Below, in pieces: positions 17,081-24,881 of a stretch of 64,000 nucleotides of DNA. The DNA lies in contig NZ_JACAGN010000006.1 of NCBI RefSeq assembly GCF_030324495.1, positions 59,579-123,578 on the forward strand. The letters run 5' to 3'. How positions within the stretch are numbered: position 1 is the stretch's first letter; every line of letters begins with the position of its first letter. A model generated the notes under the pieces. The model worked only from the letters and a program-made list of their open reading frames with translations. It ran no database searches and was not told where the DNA came from. The position numbers and the translations under genes are program-made. The stretch comes from Myroides sp. 1354. GTDB taxonomy: Bacteria > Bacteroidota > Bacteroidia > Flavobacteriales > Flavobacteriaceae.

Positions 17081-19549
17081 ATGAGTACAACTAGAAGAGA
17101 TTTTATCAAAACGTCATCCCTTTTTATGGGAGGGATGACGGTTTTAAATGCCATGCCTTCATCTATTCAACGTGCGTTGAGTATTGAAGCAGAACCAGGA
17201 ACAACTTTTCTCGATGCAGAGCATATCGTTTTCTTGATGCAAGAGAATCGATCATTTGATCATTGTTATGGTACGTTAAGTGGTGTTCGTGGGTTTAATG
17301 ACCCACGTGTCATTCACCAACCGAATCAATTGCCTGTTTGGTTTCAAACCGATCAAGATCAATCGATCTATGGCCCTTTTCGATTGGATATTGAAAATAC
17401 AAAAATCACCTGGATGGGCAGTTTACCACACAGTTGGAAAGATATGGTAGAGGCGAGAAATGAAGGAAAAATGGACCAATGGTTAATCGCCAAAAAACCA
17501 GGGAATAAGGAGTATGCTCATATGCCCCTGACGATGGGGTATTTTACGCGAGAAGATATTCCTTTTTACTATGCTTTTGCCGATGCCTTTACTGTGTGTG
17601 ATCAGCATTTTTGTTCTTCTTTGACGGGAACAAGTGCCAATCGATCGTATTTTTGGGCCGGTGCCATTCGCGAAAATCCCCGTGATCCCAATTCTGTAGC
17701 TCACGTAAATAATGGTCAAATTAACTACAAAGATGTCAGTTGGAAAACCTATCCAGAAAGATTAGAAGAAAATAACATTTCTTGGCGTGTATATCAAAAT
17801 GAATTGAGTCTGCCTGTTGGATTTACGGATATGGAAGAATCGTGGTTGGCCAATTTTACGGATAATAATCTTGAGTTTTACAAACAATATAATGTGCGTT
17901 TTCACAAAGCGCATATTCAATTCAAAGCATTGGAACTGAAGCGTCTCAATCAAAAAATAGAGGAAGGAATACTAACGGGAGAAGCTTTGCAAAAAGCACA
18001 GGCTGAACGCTTACTTTTAGAGGAGTATTTGGTACAATATGGAGCTGAATCTTTTGCAAAACTCTCTGATTTTGAGCAGCGAATTCACCATAAAGCTTTT
18101 GCTACTAATATTGCCGATCCTGATTATCACCGCTTAGAAGAAATTGAATATCAAGAAAATGGAGAGATAAAGAAAGTAGAGGTTCCCAAAGGGGATATTC
18201 TTTATCAATTTAGAAAAGACGTCTCAGAAGATAAACTACCCCTGGTTAGTTGGTTAGTGGCTCCTTGTAATTTCTCCGATCACCCAGGTGCGCCTTGGTT
18301 TGGGGCTTGGTATGTTTCTGAGGTCTTAGATATTTTGACTAAAAACCCAGAGGTGTGGAAAAAGACTATTTTTATCTTGACTTATGATGAAAATGACGGA
18401 TATTTTGATCATGTGGCTCCATTTGTTCCTCCATTGAGTACAGATTCTAAACAAGGAAAAGTGTCTAGTTCTATGGATACGCAAGATGAATGGGTTACTT
18501 TGGCTCAAGATAAAGCTAGAGATAGTAAAAGTGCCTTGTCAAGTCCAATCGGATTGGGGTATCGCGTTCCTATGGTTGTAGCCTCTCCTTGGACAAGAGG
18601 AGGATGGGTGAATTCTGAAGTGTGTGATTTAACTTCTACGCTACAGTTTTTAGAGTATTTTATCGAGAAGAAAACAGGAAAAAAAGTAATAGAAGAAAAT
18701 ATCTCCCAATGGAGAAGAGGAACGTGTAGTAATATGACTTCTGTTTTTCAACCTGCAAATGATTTAAAGAAAGTGGAGTTGGATTTTGTCGATCGAAATA
18801 GCTATGTAGAACGCATTCTCAATGCTAGAGATAAAAATCTACCACATGGCTTTAATGCTTATACCAAACAAGAATTAGAGCAACACAAGGCTTGGAATGA
18901 ATTCAAAAATTTTCCAAAACAAGAAAGTGGAGTGAAGAAAGCTTGTGGGCTACCATACAATATAAATGTTAATGCATTTGTCGATTCAAAAGGGATGCAG
19001 ATGAATTTAGATATCCAAGCAAATCAATTGAAAAATAAAGCGTATTTAGCGCCTATTCAAGTCTATGCGCACAGTAAATTTCAACGTAAAAACGGGCGCA
19101 ATTGGAATTTCAGCGTAGATGAAAAGGAACCGCTGTCTTATGCGTGGGCAAGTGAAGATTTAGAGCAAGGATACTATAATTTCAGTGTACATAGTTTCAA
19201 CGGGTTTTACCGAAACTTTAAAGGAAAAGTACAGGATCCCACAGTGGCTATTGATTTTACAGTACATGCGAATCAAACAGTATCTGTGGTATTAAAGAAT
19301 AAATCCAATACAGCGCTTACATTTTATGTGCAAGATGTAGTTTATAGCAAAGAAAATCAAAAGATTACTGTAAAACCAAATGCAGCATACAGTTTGAAAT
19401 TGGATTATGCTAAATTTAAAGGCTGGTACGATGTCGTAATCACTTTGGCTGATTATTCGAGTTTTGTCTATCAATATGCAGGTCATATTGAAAATGGCAA
19501 AAGTAGTATTACAGATCCTTATATGGCGAGTTTCTCAAAATGGAGCTAG
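17081..19549 (+). CDS. Phosphocholine-specific phospholipase C (non-hemolytic PLC family)
   Basis: An 822-residue enzyme of the alkaline phosphatase-like phosphoesterase family that contains bacterial PlcN/PlcH and AcpA. It starts with a twin-arginine signal (TTRRDFIKTSSLFMGG). Early catalytic-region motifs are intact: HIVFLMQENRSFDHCYGTLSGVRGF, then SLTGTSANRSYFWAG and the metal-site motif TYDENDGYFDHVAP. Two beta-rich C-terminal repeats of about 90 residues match the extra domains of these PLCs. It should cleave phosphatidylcholine or sphingomyelin to phosphocholine. It is third in the SusC-SusD operon (6-bp gap) and is followed by a hairpin terminator. Confidence 0.9.
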   Translation: MSTTRRDFIKTSSLFMGGMTVLNAMPSSIQRALSIEAEPGTTFLDAEHIVFLMQENRSFDHCYGTLSGVRGFNDPRVIHQPNQLPVWFQTDQDQSIYGPFRLDIENTKITWMGSLPHSWKDMVEARNEGKMDQWLIAKKPGNKEYAHMPLTMGYFTREDIPFYYAFADAFTVCDQHFCSSLTGTSANRSYFWAGAIRENPRDPNSVAHVNNGQINYKDVSWKTYPERLEENNISWRVYQNELSLPVGFTDMEESWLANFTDNNLEFYKQYNVRFHKAHIQFKALELKRLNQKIEEGILTGEALQKAQAERLLLEEYLVQYGAESFAKLSDFEQRIHHKAFATNIADPDYHRLEEIEYQENGEIKKVEVPKGDILYQFRKDVSEDKLPLVSWLVAPCNFSDHPGAPWFGAWYVSEVLDILTKNPEVWKKTIFILTYDENDGYFDHVAPFVPPLSTDSKQGKVSSSMDTQDEWVTLAQDKARDSKSALSSPIGLGYRVPMVVASPWTRGGWVNSEVCDLTSTLQFLEYFIEKKTGKKVIEENISQWRRGTCSNMTSVFQPANDLKKVELDFVDRNSYVERILNARDKNLPHGFNAYTKQELEQHKAWNEFKNFPKQESGVKKACGLPYNINVNAFVDSKGMQMNLDIQANQLKNKAYLAPIQVYAHSKFQRKNGRNWNFSVDEKEPLSYAWASEDLEQGYYNFSVHSFNGFYRNFKGKVQDPTVAIDFTVHANQTVSVVLKNKSNTALTFYVQDVVYSKENQKITVKPNAAYSLKLDYAKFKGWYDVVITLADYSSFVYQYAGHIENGKSSITDPYMASFSKWS

Positions 19550-19591
19550 TTTATGGTTAACAGTTGACAGAAGATTATTGATTAAAGAAAG

Positions 19592-19619
19592 CCAATCCTT
19601 TGTAGGGGTTGGTTTTTTT
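19592..19619 (+). terminator. Terminator of the SusCD-PLC operon
   Basis: CCAATCC (19592-19598) pairs with GGGTTGG (19606-19612, one G-U pair) and is followed by seven T. A near-identical hairpin ends the FAD dehydrogenase gene at 29474-29501. Both are followed by the same repeat family. Confidence 0.8.
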
Positions 19620-19803
19620 GTTTTTTTGCATTTTTGTTTTTTTGCAAGTTGCTTTTTCGCCTTTTTTTGCAAGTTCTCAATATTTAGAAATATCACCCTT
19701 TTCTTAGATCCTTAACTGATAATCGATAACTTTTAGATTTGCTTTTTCGCCAGATTATCGATTAAAGAAATATATCTTTAAATCAGATAATTAACTGATA
19801 ACC
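19613..19803 (-). repeat. Dispersed intergenic repeat, degenerate reverse-orientation copies
   Basis: Recognisable words are TTTTTTTGCAAGTTGCTTTTTCGC, split over 19621-19660, then ATTATCGATTAAAGAAATATAT, AAATCAG and AACTGATAACC. In reverse complement these match the 104-bp tandem unit at 29281-29476. One copy (19731-19803) is fairly well kept; the other (19613-19730) is scrambled. Confidence 0.7.
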
Positions 19804-19882
19804 CTTGTATGTTTTAACCGATTAACCTTTCTAACCAATTCCTTGATAACAGTTAACAGATCGCTGATAATTGATAACTGTT

Positions 19883-19890
19883 TATCTTTG
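19883..19890 (+). promoter_or_regulatory. Putative -7 box for MFS gene
   Basis: TATCTTTG matches TAnnTTTG and lies 25 bases before the ATG at 19915. The stretch upstream (19840-19882) is full of GATAACAGTTAACAG-type words, and no clean -33 element is visible. Confidence 0.55.
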
Positions 19891-19914
19891 TACTACACTT
19901 AAGAGGTCAATGCA

Positions 19915-21153
19915 ATGAGCAAGATAAAATTGGGATTAAGAGAAAACTGGAAACAATTTACTCTTTTAGTTTTGGTGAATATGATGGTGGGAGGTATGGT
20001 AGGATTAGAACGCACGGTTGTTCCATTAGTGGGAACCGAAGAGTTTCACATTCAATCCGATGTTGTTGTTTTTTCTTTTATTATTGCTTTTGGGGTAGTA
20101 AAGGCATTTACCAATCTTATTTCGGGTGTACTAGCAGATCGATATACACGTAAAAAGGTATTGGTTTTAGGTTGGTTGATTGGTTTACCTGTTCCTTTTT
20201 TACTGGCTTTTGGGCCTTCGTGGAATTGGATTTTGTTTGCTAATATTTTACTGGGAATTAGCCAGGGATTAGCTTGGTCGATGACTGTAAACATGAAAAT
20301 TGATTTGGTTGGGAGTAAGAGCCGCGGTTTGGCGATGGGACTAAATGAAGCGGCGGGGTATGGTGCCGTAGGACTAACAGCCCTCGCAACGGGTTTTATG
20401 GCGTCTCACTATGGCTTGCGTCCCGCTCCTTTTTATTTGGGAATTGCATATACGTTTATCGGTTTATTACTCTCCGTATTTATTGTAAGAGATACGCGTC
20501 AATTTGCTCAATTAGAAGCAAAACAACAAGGATCAACAGCACTAGAGGAAATTGCCAAACCCAATCTGTGGTGGGTATTTAAAGAAACAACGTTTAAAAA
20601 TAAGAATTTGTTTTCCATCTCTCAAGCGGGACTAATCAACAACCTCAATGATGGGATGTCTTGGGGGGTATTTCCCCTATTGTTCATGTCTATGGGAGTT
20701 GGATTGGAAGGTGTAGGGTGGATTAAAGCGGTGTATCCTGTTGTTTGGGGAGTAGGGCAGATTGTAACAGGTCCTCTGACTGATCGATGGGGGAGAAAAC
20801 CTTTAATTGTTTGGGGTATGTTTGTACAAGTGCTTGGACATATTGTTATCGGATTAAATTATTTTGATCCTTTAACCGCAGGTTTAATTGGTTCAATCTT
20901 ATTGGGTGTCGGAACAGCTATGGTTTATCCTGCCTTACTTGCAGCAGTAAGTGATGTAGCTCACCCCAATTGGCGTGCTTCTTCTTTAGGCGTTTATCGC
21001 TTTTGGAGGGATATGGGATATGCAATCGGTGCGTTGATGGCAGGTATTGTAGGTTCTTATTTCGGATTGATGTGGGCCGTACATATTGCAGGAATCTTGA
21101 CATTTATCTCGGGGATTGTCGTGTGGATCCGCATGAAAGAAAGAAAATTTTGA
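19915..21153 (+). CDS. MFS transporter
   Basis: A 412-residue, 12-helix major facilitator. The loop 2-3 motif is visible as SGVLADRYTRKKVLVLG and its second-half echo as GPLTDRWGRKPLIVWG. Other family features include LGISQGLAWSMTVNMKIDLVGSKSRGLAMGLNEAAGYG. It resembles the group annotated only as MFS transporters in Flavobacteriia; the substrate is unknown. It is a single gene between repeat-rich intergenic regions. Confidence 0.88.
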   Translation: MSKIKLGLRENWKQFTLLVLVNMMVGGMVGLERTVVPLVGTEEFHIQSDVVVFSFIIAFGVVKAFTNLISGVLADRYTRKKVLVLGWLIGLPVPFLLAFGPSWNWILFANILLGISQGLAWSMTVNMKIDLVGSKSRGLAMGLNEAAGYGAVGLTALATGFMASHYGLRPAPFYLGIAYTFIGLLLSVFIVRDTRQFAQLEAKQQGSTALEEIAKPNLWWVFKETTFKNKNLFSISQAGLINNLNDGMSWGVFPLLFMSMGVGLEGVGWIKAVYPVVWGVGQIVTGPLTDRWGRKPLIVWGMFVQVLGHIVIGLNYFDPLTAGLIGSILLGVGTAMVYPALLAAVSDVAHPNWRASSLGVYRFWRDMGYAIGALMAGIVGSYFGLMWAVHIAGILTFISGIVVWIRMKERKF

Positions 21154-21198
21154 GGTAGTTAGAAGTGATGGGGTACTAAAGAAAAGAGGAATACGTAG

Positions 21199-21218
21199 GG
21201 GCAAATGGAAATTTGCCC
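21199..21218. repeat. REP-like palindrome (GGAA centre)
   Basis: GGGCAAAT, GGAA, ATTTGCCC form a perfect 8-bp-arm hairpin. Arm plan and centre match the element at 54-73 in the opposite orientation, but the arm sequence differs in a compensated way (CAC/GTG against CAA/TTG). Confidence 0.7.
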
Positions 21219-21238
21219 GTTATCCTGAATTAATAATT

Positions 21239-21264
21239 GGAAAGAGGAAAGAGGAAAGAGGAAA
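21239..21264. repeat. Heptanucleotide tract GGAAAGA
   Basis: Between three and four perfect tandem copies of the 7-mer GGAAAGA, upstream of the AraC-family gene. Confidence 0.8.
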
Positions 21265-21331
21265 TCGAAACGCAGTGGAGATTCATCGAACACAAAAAAC
21301 AATATAAAATAGGTGAGATATATTCATCGAA

Positions 21332-21371
21332 TACCAAACAACAAACACCAAACACCAAACACCAAACACCT
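21332..21371. repeat. Heptanucleotide tract CCAAACA
   Basis: About five tandem copies of the 7-mer CCAAACA, the first imperfect, ending some 45 bases before the AraC gene's putative -7 box. It is the second 7-bp tract in this 288-base gap. Confidence 0.8.
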
Positions 21372-21414
21372 CACCCTCTTACAACAAACACCCCCCACCA
21401 AACATTTAAATCCC

Positions 21415-21422
21415 TATCTTTG
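21415..21422 (+). promoter_or_regulatory. Putative -7 box for AraC-family gene
   Basis: TATCTTTG matches TAnnTTTG, 20 bases before the ATG at 21442. The upstream sequence is low-complexity CA-rich repeat with no visible TTG at -33. Confidence 0.55.
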
Positions 21423-21441
21423 ATAGACAAAAATCACCACT

Positions 21442-22254
21442 ATGCGTTACCAAGAAATTCTTCCCCTTCCAGCTTTACAAGCGTATATCCGTTACTTTTG
21501 GGTATTGGAAAGTGGAGAAGAGCAAGTTGGGAGCAAGCAGTTTAAGATACTACCCGATGGAATTCCCGCTTTGATTTATCAGGATACCCCCAATCTCTTT
21601 CGAGATGAACACCATCGAAGTACACCTCAGCTTTATATTTATGGAGCTTTTACAACCTATACCAATCAGTTGGTAGATGGACCTTTTCGAATCATTGGTG
21701 CTTATCTTGAGTCCACTGCTTTAAAAGCAATTTTTAAATTAGATGCTTCAGAATTAGCTAATCAGAATGTAGCCTTGGATGAATTAGTTTCTACTTCTTT
21801 ACTCGATCAATTACAACATGCATCAACAACAGAAGAGAAGATAAGGTTGCTTTCAGATTTTGTTTTACAACAAGTACAAGCCTTGCATTATGATAATCAA
21901 AAAGCAAAGTTTGCCTCTACTTTGTTGCAAAGAGGACTCTCTTTAACTGAAGTTCAAACGCAAATGAATCTATCTGAACGAACCTTAGAGCGGTTGATCA
22001 AACAACATGTAGGCATGTCGCCTAAACTTTTCTCTCGTATTATGCGCTTTCAAACGAGTTTAGAATTGTTGAAAACTACCGATTTTAATACATTGACGAC
22101 GCTAGTTTACGAGCAAGATTACTTCGATCAATCTCATTTTATTCGAGAGTTTAAAACCTTTACAGGAAATAATCCAACTCAGTTTTTGAAGTATTCAGAG
22201 GAAAAGTTATCTAATTTTCCTGAGTGGAAAATAGAAGAAAAAAAGAAAGTTTAA
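21442..22254 (+). CDS. AraC-family transcriptional regulator
   Basis: A 270-residue regulator. The N-terminal part (LPALQAYIRYFWVLESGE, FKILPDGIPALIYQ) matches the sensor domain common in Bacteroidota AraC proteins (DUF6597-like). The C-terminal 100 residues hold the double helix-turn-helix, seen as LTEVQTQMNLSERTLERLIKQHVGMSPKLFSRIMRFQTSLEL and YFDQSHFIREFKTFTGNNPTQF. The ATG at 21442 is favoured because the sensor domain begins there; an earlier in-frame start is not needed. RidA follows 73 bp downstream, but has its own -7 box. Confidence 0.88.
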   Translation: MRYQEILPLPALQAYIRYFWVLESGEEQVGSKQFKILPDGIPALIYQDTPNLFRDEHHRSTPQLYIYGAFTTYTNQLVDGPFRIIGAYLESTALKAIFKLDASELANQNVALDELVSTSLLDQLQHASTTEEKIRLLSDFVLQQVQALHYDNQKAKFASTLLQRGLSLTEVQTQMNLSERTLERLIKQHVGMSPKLFSRIMRFQTSLELLKTTDFNTLTTLVYEQDYFDQSHFIREFKTFTGNNPTQFLKYSEEKLSNFPEWKIEEKKKV

Positions 22255-22294
22255 TGCTGTCGGTTTTATCCAATTCCGGGAATAGTAAGCGTTG

Positions 22295-22302
22295 TAGTTT
22301 TG
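22295..22302 (+). promoter_or_regulatory. Putative -7 box for ridA-like gene
   Basis: TAGTTTTG matches TAnnTTTG, 25 bases before the ATG at 22328. Confidence 0.45.
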
Positions 22303-22327
22303 CTTCATCATTTTAAAAAAGAAGAAA

Positions 22328-22720
22328 ATGCAAAACAAAATTGTTCGAATGAACCCGACTACTGTACCTCATCCTGTGGGTAAATATTCACATGTAACTA
22401 TCCTTCCAAAAGAAGCTAGCTTGTATACCTTTTCAGGTCAAATAGGGATAGACACTGCAGGTGTAATTCCAGCTGACTTTAACGAACAAGTCAATCTGAC
22501 TTTTAACAATATCCAAGGTTTATTAGCAAGTCAAGGATTAACAGCAGAGGACGTTATTAAAGTCAATATTTGGTCAACAAAAGAAATTGATTGGGATCAC
22601 TTTGATCGCGTATGGGAAGGGGTCTTTGGTAAACAATATCCCTCGATGACGGTTGCTTATATTTCCGCTTTGGGATTACCCGAAATTGCCATTGAAATTG
22701 AAATCTGGGCTGCGAGGTAA
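22328..22720 (+). CDS. RidA/YjgF family protein
   Basis: A 130-residue protein of the RidA/YER057c/UK114 family, whose archetypes hydrolyse reactive enamine/imine intermediates. The fold pattern is clear: an opening strand pair with YTFSGQIGIDTAGVIP, then VNLTFNNIQGLLASQGLTAEDVIKVNIWSTKEIDW and the closing PSMTVAYISALGLPEIAIEIEIWAA. The canonical substrate-contacting Arg of classical RidA is not obvious near the C-terminus, so it may be one of the divergent subfamilies without imine deaminase activity. Confidence 0.87.
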   Translation: MQNKIVRMNPTTVPHPVGKYSHVTILPKEASLYTFSGQIGIDTAGVIPADFNEQVNLTFNNIQGLLASQGLTAEDVIKVNIWSTKEIDWDHFDRVWEGVFGKQYPSMTVAYISALGLPEIAIEIEIWAAR

Positions 22721-22867
22721 CATAGAATCACATTCTGAATTGTATTCGTATAAAAGGGATGTTTGAATATAGTATGAAATTTGGTTTTAAGTATTTGATT
22801 TTTAGACTTTTATTTTTTTGTTTTTATTTATTTTTATAAAATATTAATCATTAAAAAATTTATAAAG

Positions 22868-23548
22868 ATGAAAAAATTACTCGTTTGCTTTTTAGCAATT
22901 ACTGGAATTTTTATTACGGGATGTAGTAAAGAGGACGAAAAAACGAAAACTCCTGTTGAGTTTCAGTTAACAGAACAAGAATATCAGTTGAAGATCATTA
23001 AAATGAATGAAATCTTTGATAAATATGGAGCTTATGATGATGGAACAACTTCATATGATTATTATAAAAGGGAGCATAGACTCGCAATTGAAAAATTAGA
23101 TTTAAAGGAATTGGAAAATTTCTTTATTGAGCTTCATTCACCAGAAGGATTGAAAAATGTGGAGGATGAATTTACGATCGAGAAAGTGGATACGAATAAT
23201 TTGAAAAAAAGTACAAAATCAACAATGCAATTTCAAGTGAAAGGTAGCCATAGCAATTCTATTATTGGGAAATCTAGTTCGTTTGTTGATTTCACTATTA
23301 GAGATTATGAAACCATTGCCTTTGTTAATGCTGGTGCAACATATGAGAATGATAATGTGAGTTATGATAGGACTAATGGTAGTAATATTGTTCCGTTTTA
23401 TCCTGATGCGAATCAAGATTATTTTGAACATAAAGGGGGGATTAATGTCTCTTGTCGAATTCTTGCATTTGGACGTCCAGTTACCGCAGAAATGCAGGCT
23501 AGGTTTAATCGCAATGGTTCAGGAAGTGTAGTTAGTTTTAGAGCTTAA
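22868..23548 (+). CDS. Hypothetical lipoprotein, full-length member of a tandem pair
   Basis: A 226-residue lipoprotein of unknown function. The lipobox FITGC puts the lipidated Cys at residue 19. The following SKEDEK is the kind of acidic stretch that acts as a surface-export signal in Flavobacteriaceae (inference). The N-terminal half (about 30-110) is charged and probably helical. The C-terminal half (about 118-226) is beta-rich (MQFQVKGSHSNSIIGKSSSFVDFTIRD). A second gene 21 bp downstream repeats only the N-terminal half. The 147 bases upstream are very AT-rich. Confidence 0.72.
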   Translation: MKKLLVCFLAITGIFITGCSKEDEKTKTPVEFQLTEQEYQLKIIKMNEIFDKYGAYDDGTTSYDYYKREHRLAIEKLDLKELENFFIELHSPEGLKNVEDEFTIEKVDTNNLKKSTKSTMQFQVKGSHSNSIIGKSSSFVDFTIRDYETIAFVNAGATYENDNVSYDRTNGSNIVPFYPDANQDYFEHKGGINVSCRILAFGRPVTAEMQARFNRNGSGSVVSFRA

Positions 23549-23569
23549 GAATAGGGGAATTTATTTAGT

Positions 23570-23938
23570 ATGAGAAAAAGAATTATAATAAAACGACTTC
23601 TATGTTTCTTAGTACTCATTGGATTTTTTATTATAGGATGTAGTAAAGAGGATGAAAAAATGAAAATTCCTGTTGAGTTTCAGTTACCAGAAGAAGAATA
23701 TCAGTTGAAGATCATTAAAATGAATGAAATCTTTGATAAATATGGAGCTTATGATGATGGAACAATTTCATATGATTATTATAACAGGGAGCATAGACTC
23801 GCAATTGAAAAATTAGATTTAAAAGAATTGGAAAATTTCTTTATTGAGCTTCATTCACCAGAAGGGTTGAAAAATGTGGAGGATGAATTTACGATCGAGA
23901 AAGTGGAATCGAATGAATCTACAACGAAAATGAAATAA
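23570..23938 (+). CDS. Hypothetical lipoprotein, truncated paralogue of the upstream gene
   Basis: A 122-residue lipoprotein (lipobox FIIGC, Cys24). From about residue 24 to 113 it is almost identical to the N-terminal half of the preceding gene, including long unchanged runs such as YQLKIIKMNEIFDKYGAYDD. It then stops after ESNESTTKMK and lacks the beta-rich C-terminal domain. DNA identity drops sharply outside the shared segment, and the signal peptides differ. This is either a half-gene left by tandem duplication or a working decoy or partner. It ends in a palindromic terminator. Confidence 0.65.
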   Translation: MRKRIIIKRLLCFLVLIGFFIIGCSKEDEKMKIPVEFQLPEEEYQLKIIKMNEIFDKYGAYDDGTISYDYYNREHRLAIEKLDLKELENFFIELHSPEGLKNVEDEFTIEKVESNESTTKMK

Positions 23939-23971
23939 AAAGAGCTTTAAAATTAATTTTAAAGCTCTTTT
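23938..23971. terminator. Bidirectional palindromic terminator
   Basis: A perfect 28-bp palindrome (AGAGCTTTAAAATT and its complement, 23941-23968) flanked by A and T runs, between the convergent lipoprotein and LysE-family genes. Confidence 0.85.
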
Positions 23972-23976
23972 TTATG

Positions 23977-24612
23977 TTATTTTGCTTTGGATAAAGCCAT
24001 TTTTGCAGCTAAAAAGAGCAATACACTTCCCATAAACCACTTTTGTATTTTGAGCCATAAGGGTTGTTTTTGAAAGAATATTGCTAGTTTGGCAGCAAAT
24101 AATACAATGGAAAAATTGACTATAAAACTCAAACTTAGCTGTGTAATACCCAAGGTTAAACTTTGCGTAAAAATAGCACCGTAAGCTGGTTTGATAAATT
24201 GAGGAAAGAGCGATAGGTAAAACACAGCGACTTTCGGATTCAATATATTCGTCAAAAAACCAATGCTAAATAATTTGGAAGGAGAATCTTTTTTTAAACT
24301 TTCTTCCACTTCAAATAGTCCTTTGCTGCTGGGTTTTAATGCTTGAAAGGCGAGGTAAACCAAGTACAAGGCCCCTATCCATTTTAATACAGCGTAAGCG
24401 TAAGGAATGGTAAACAATAGTGCTGTTAAACCAAAAGAAACGAGGACAATGTGAAATAAAAAACCGCAAATCACTCCAAGTAAAGAAAGCAATCCCGCTT
24501 TTTGTCCTTGAGACAGTGTTCTAGAAATAAGATACACCATGTTGGGACCAGGTGTTATGGCTAAAACTAAAGCAGCTAAAGCAAATAAAAGTAGTTCGTG
24601 CAAAGGAATCAT
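23977..24612 (-). CDS. LysE/RhtB family exporter
   Basis: A 211-residue, roughly six-helix inner-membrane protein of the LysE/RhtB amino-acid exporter family. The family signature is at the N-terminus (LAITPGPNMVYLISRTLSQGQKAGLLSLLGVICG), and the second half has GFLTNILNPKVAVFYLSLFPQF. The substrate, an amino acid or homoserine lactone-like compound, cannot be told from sequence. It is a single gene divergent from the MsrAB gene; the 269 bases between them show no clear motif. Confidence 0.9.
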   Translation of the reverse strand: MIPLHELLLFALAALVLAITPGPNMVYLISRTLSQGQKAGLLSLLGVICGFLFHIVLVSFGLTALLFTIPYAYAVLKWIGALYLVYLAFQALKPSSKGLFEVEESLKKDSPSKLFSIGFLTNILNPKVAVFYLSLFPQFIKPAYGAIFTQSLTLGITQLSLSFIVNFSIVLFAAKLAIFFQKQPLWLKIQKWFMGSVLLFLAAKMALSKAK

Positions 24613-24881
24613 AAGGTTGTTTTTGAATGAGAAAAAATAATTTTTTTTGTTTACTTTTAAGTCATAAATACTCTTCTTTTTTCGGTGGAAAGTTATTCTA
24701 TTCTTTTGAAATATATTCGATCGTAAGCAAAAAAGAAGAGAAAAATTATACGTTATAGAAGCGGATTCCGCCTAGTAAAAAACAATTTTAAAAAGGTTTA
24801 ATCTTTGATTTATTAGCAGTGTCTTTTTGACTAATTTGCAGCAATCAAGAGAGGAATGAGGTAGAGAAAAAAAATAAGAGT

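Noticed and set aside
19464..19715. 83-codon frame overlapping the end of the phospholipase gene
   Set aside because: Its second half is the T-rich terminator and repeat region; it is a shadow of low-complexity DNA.
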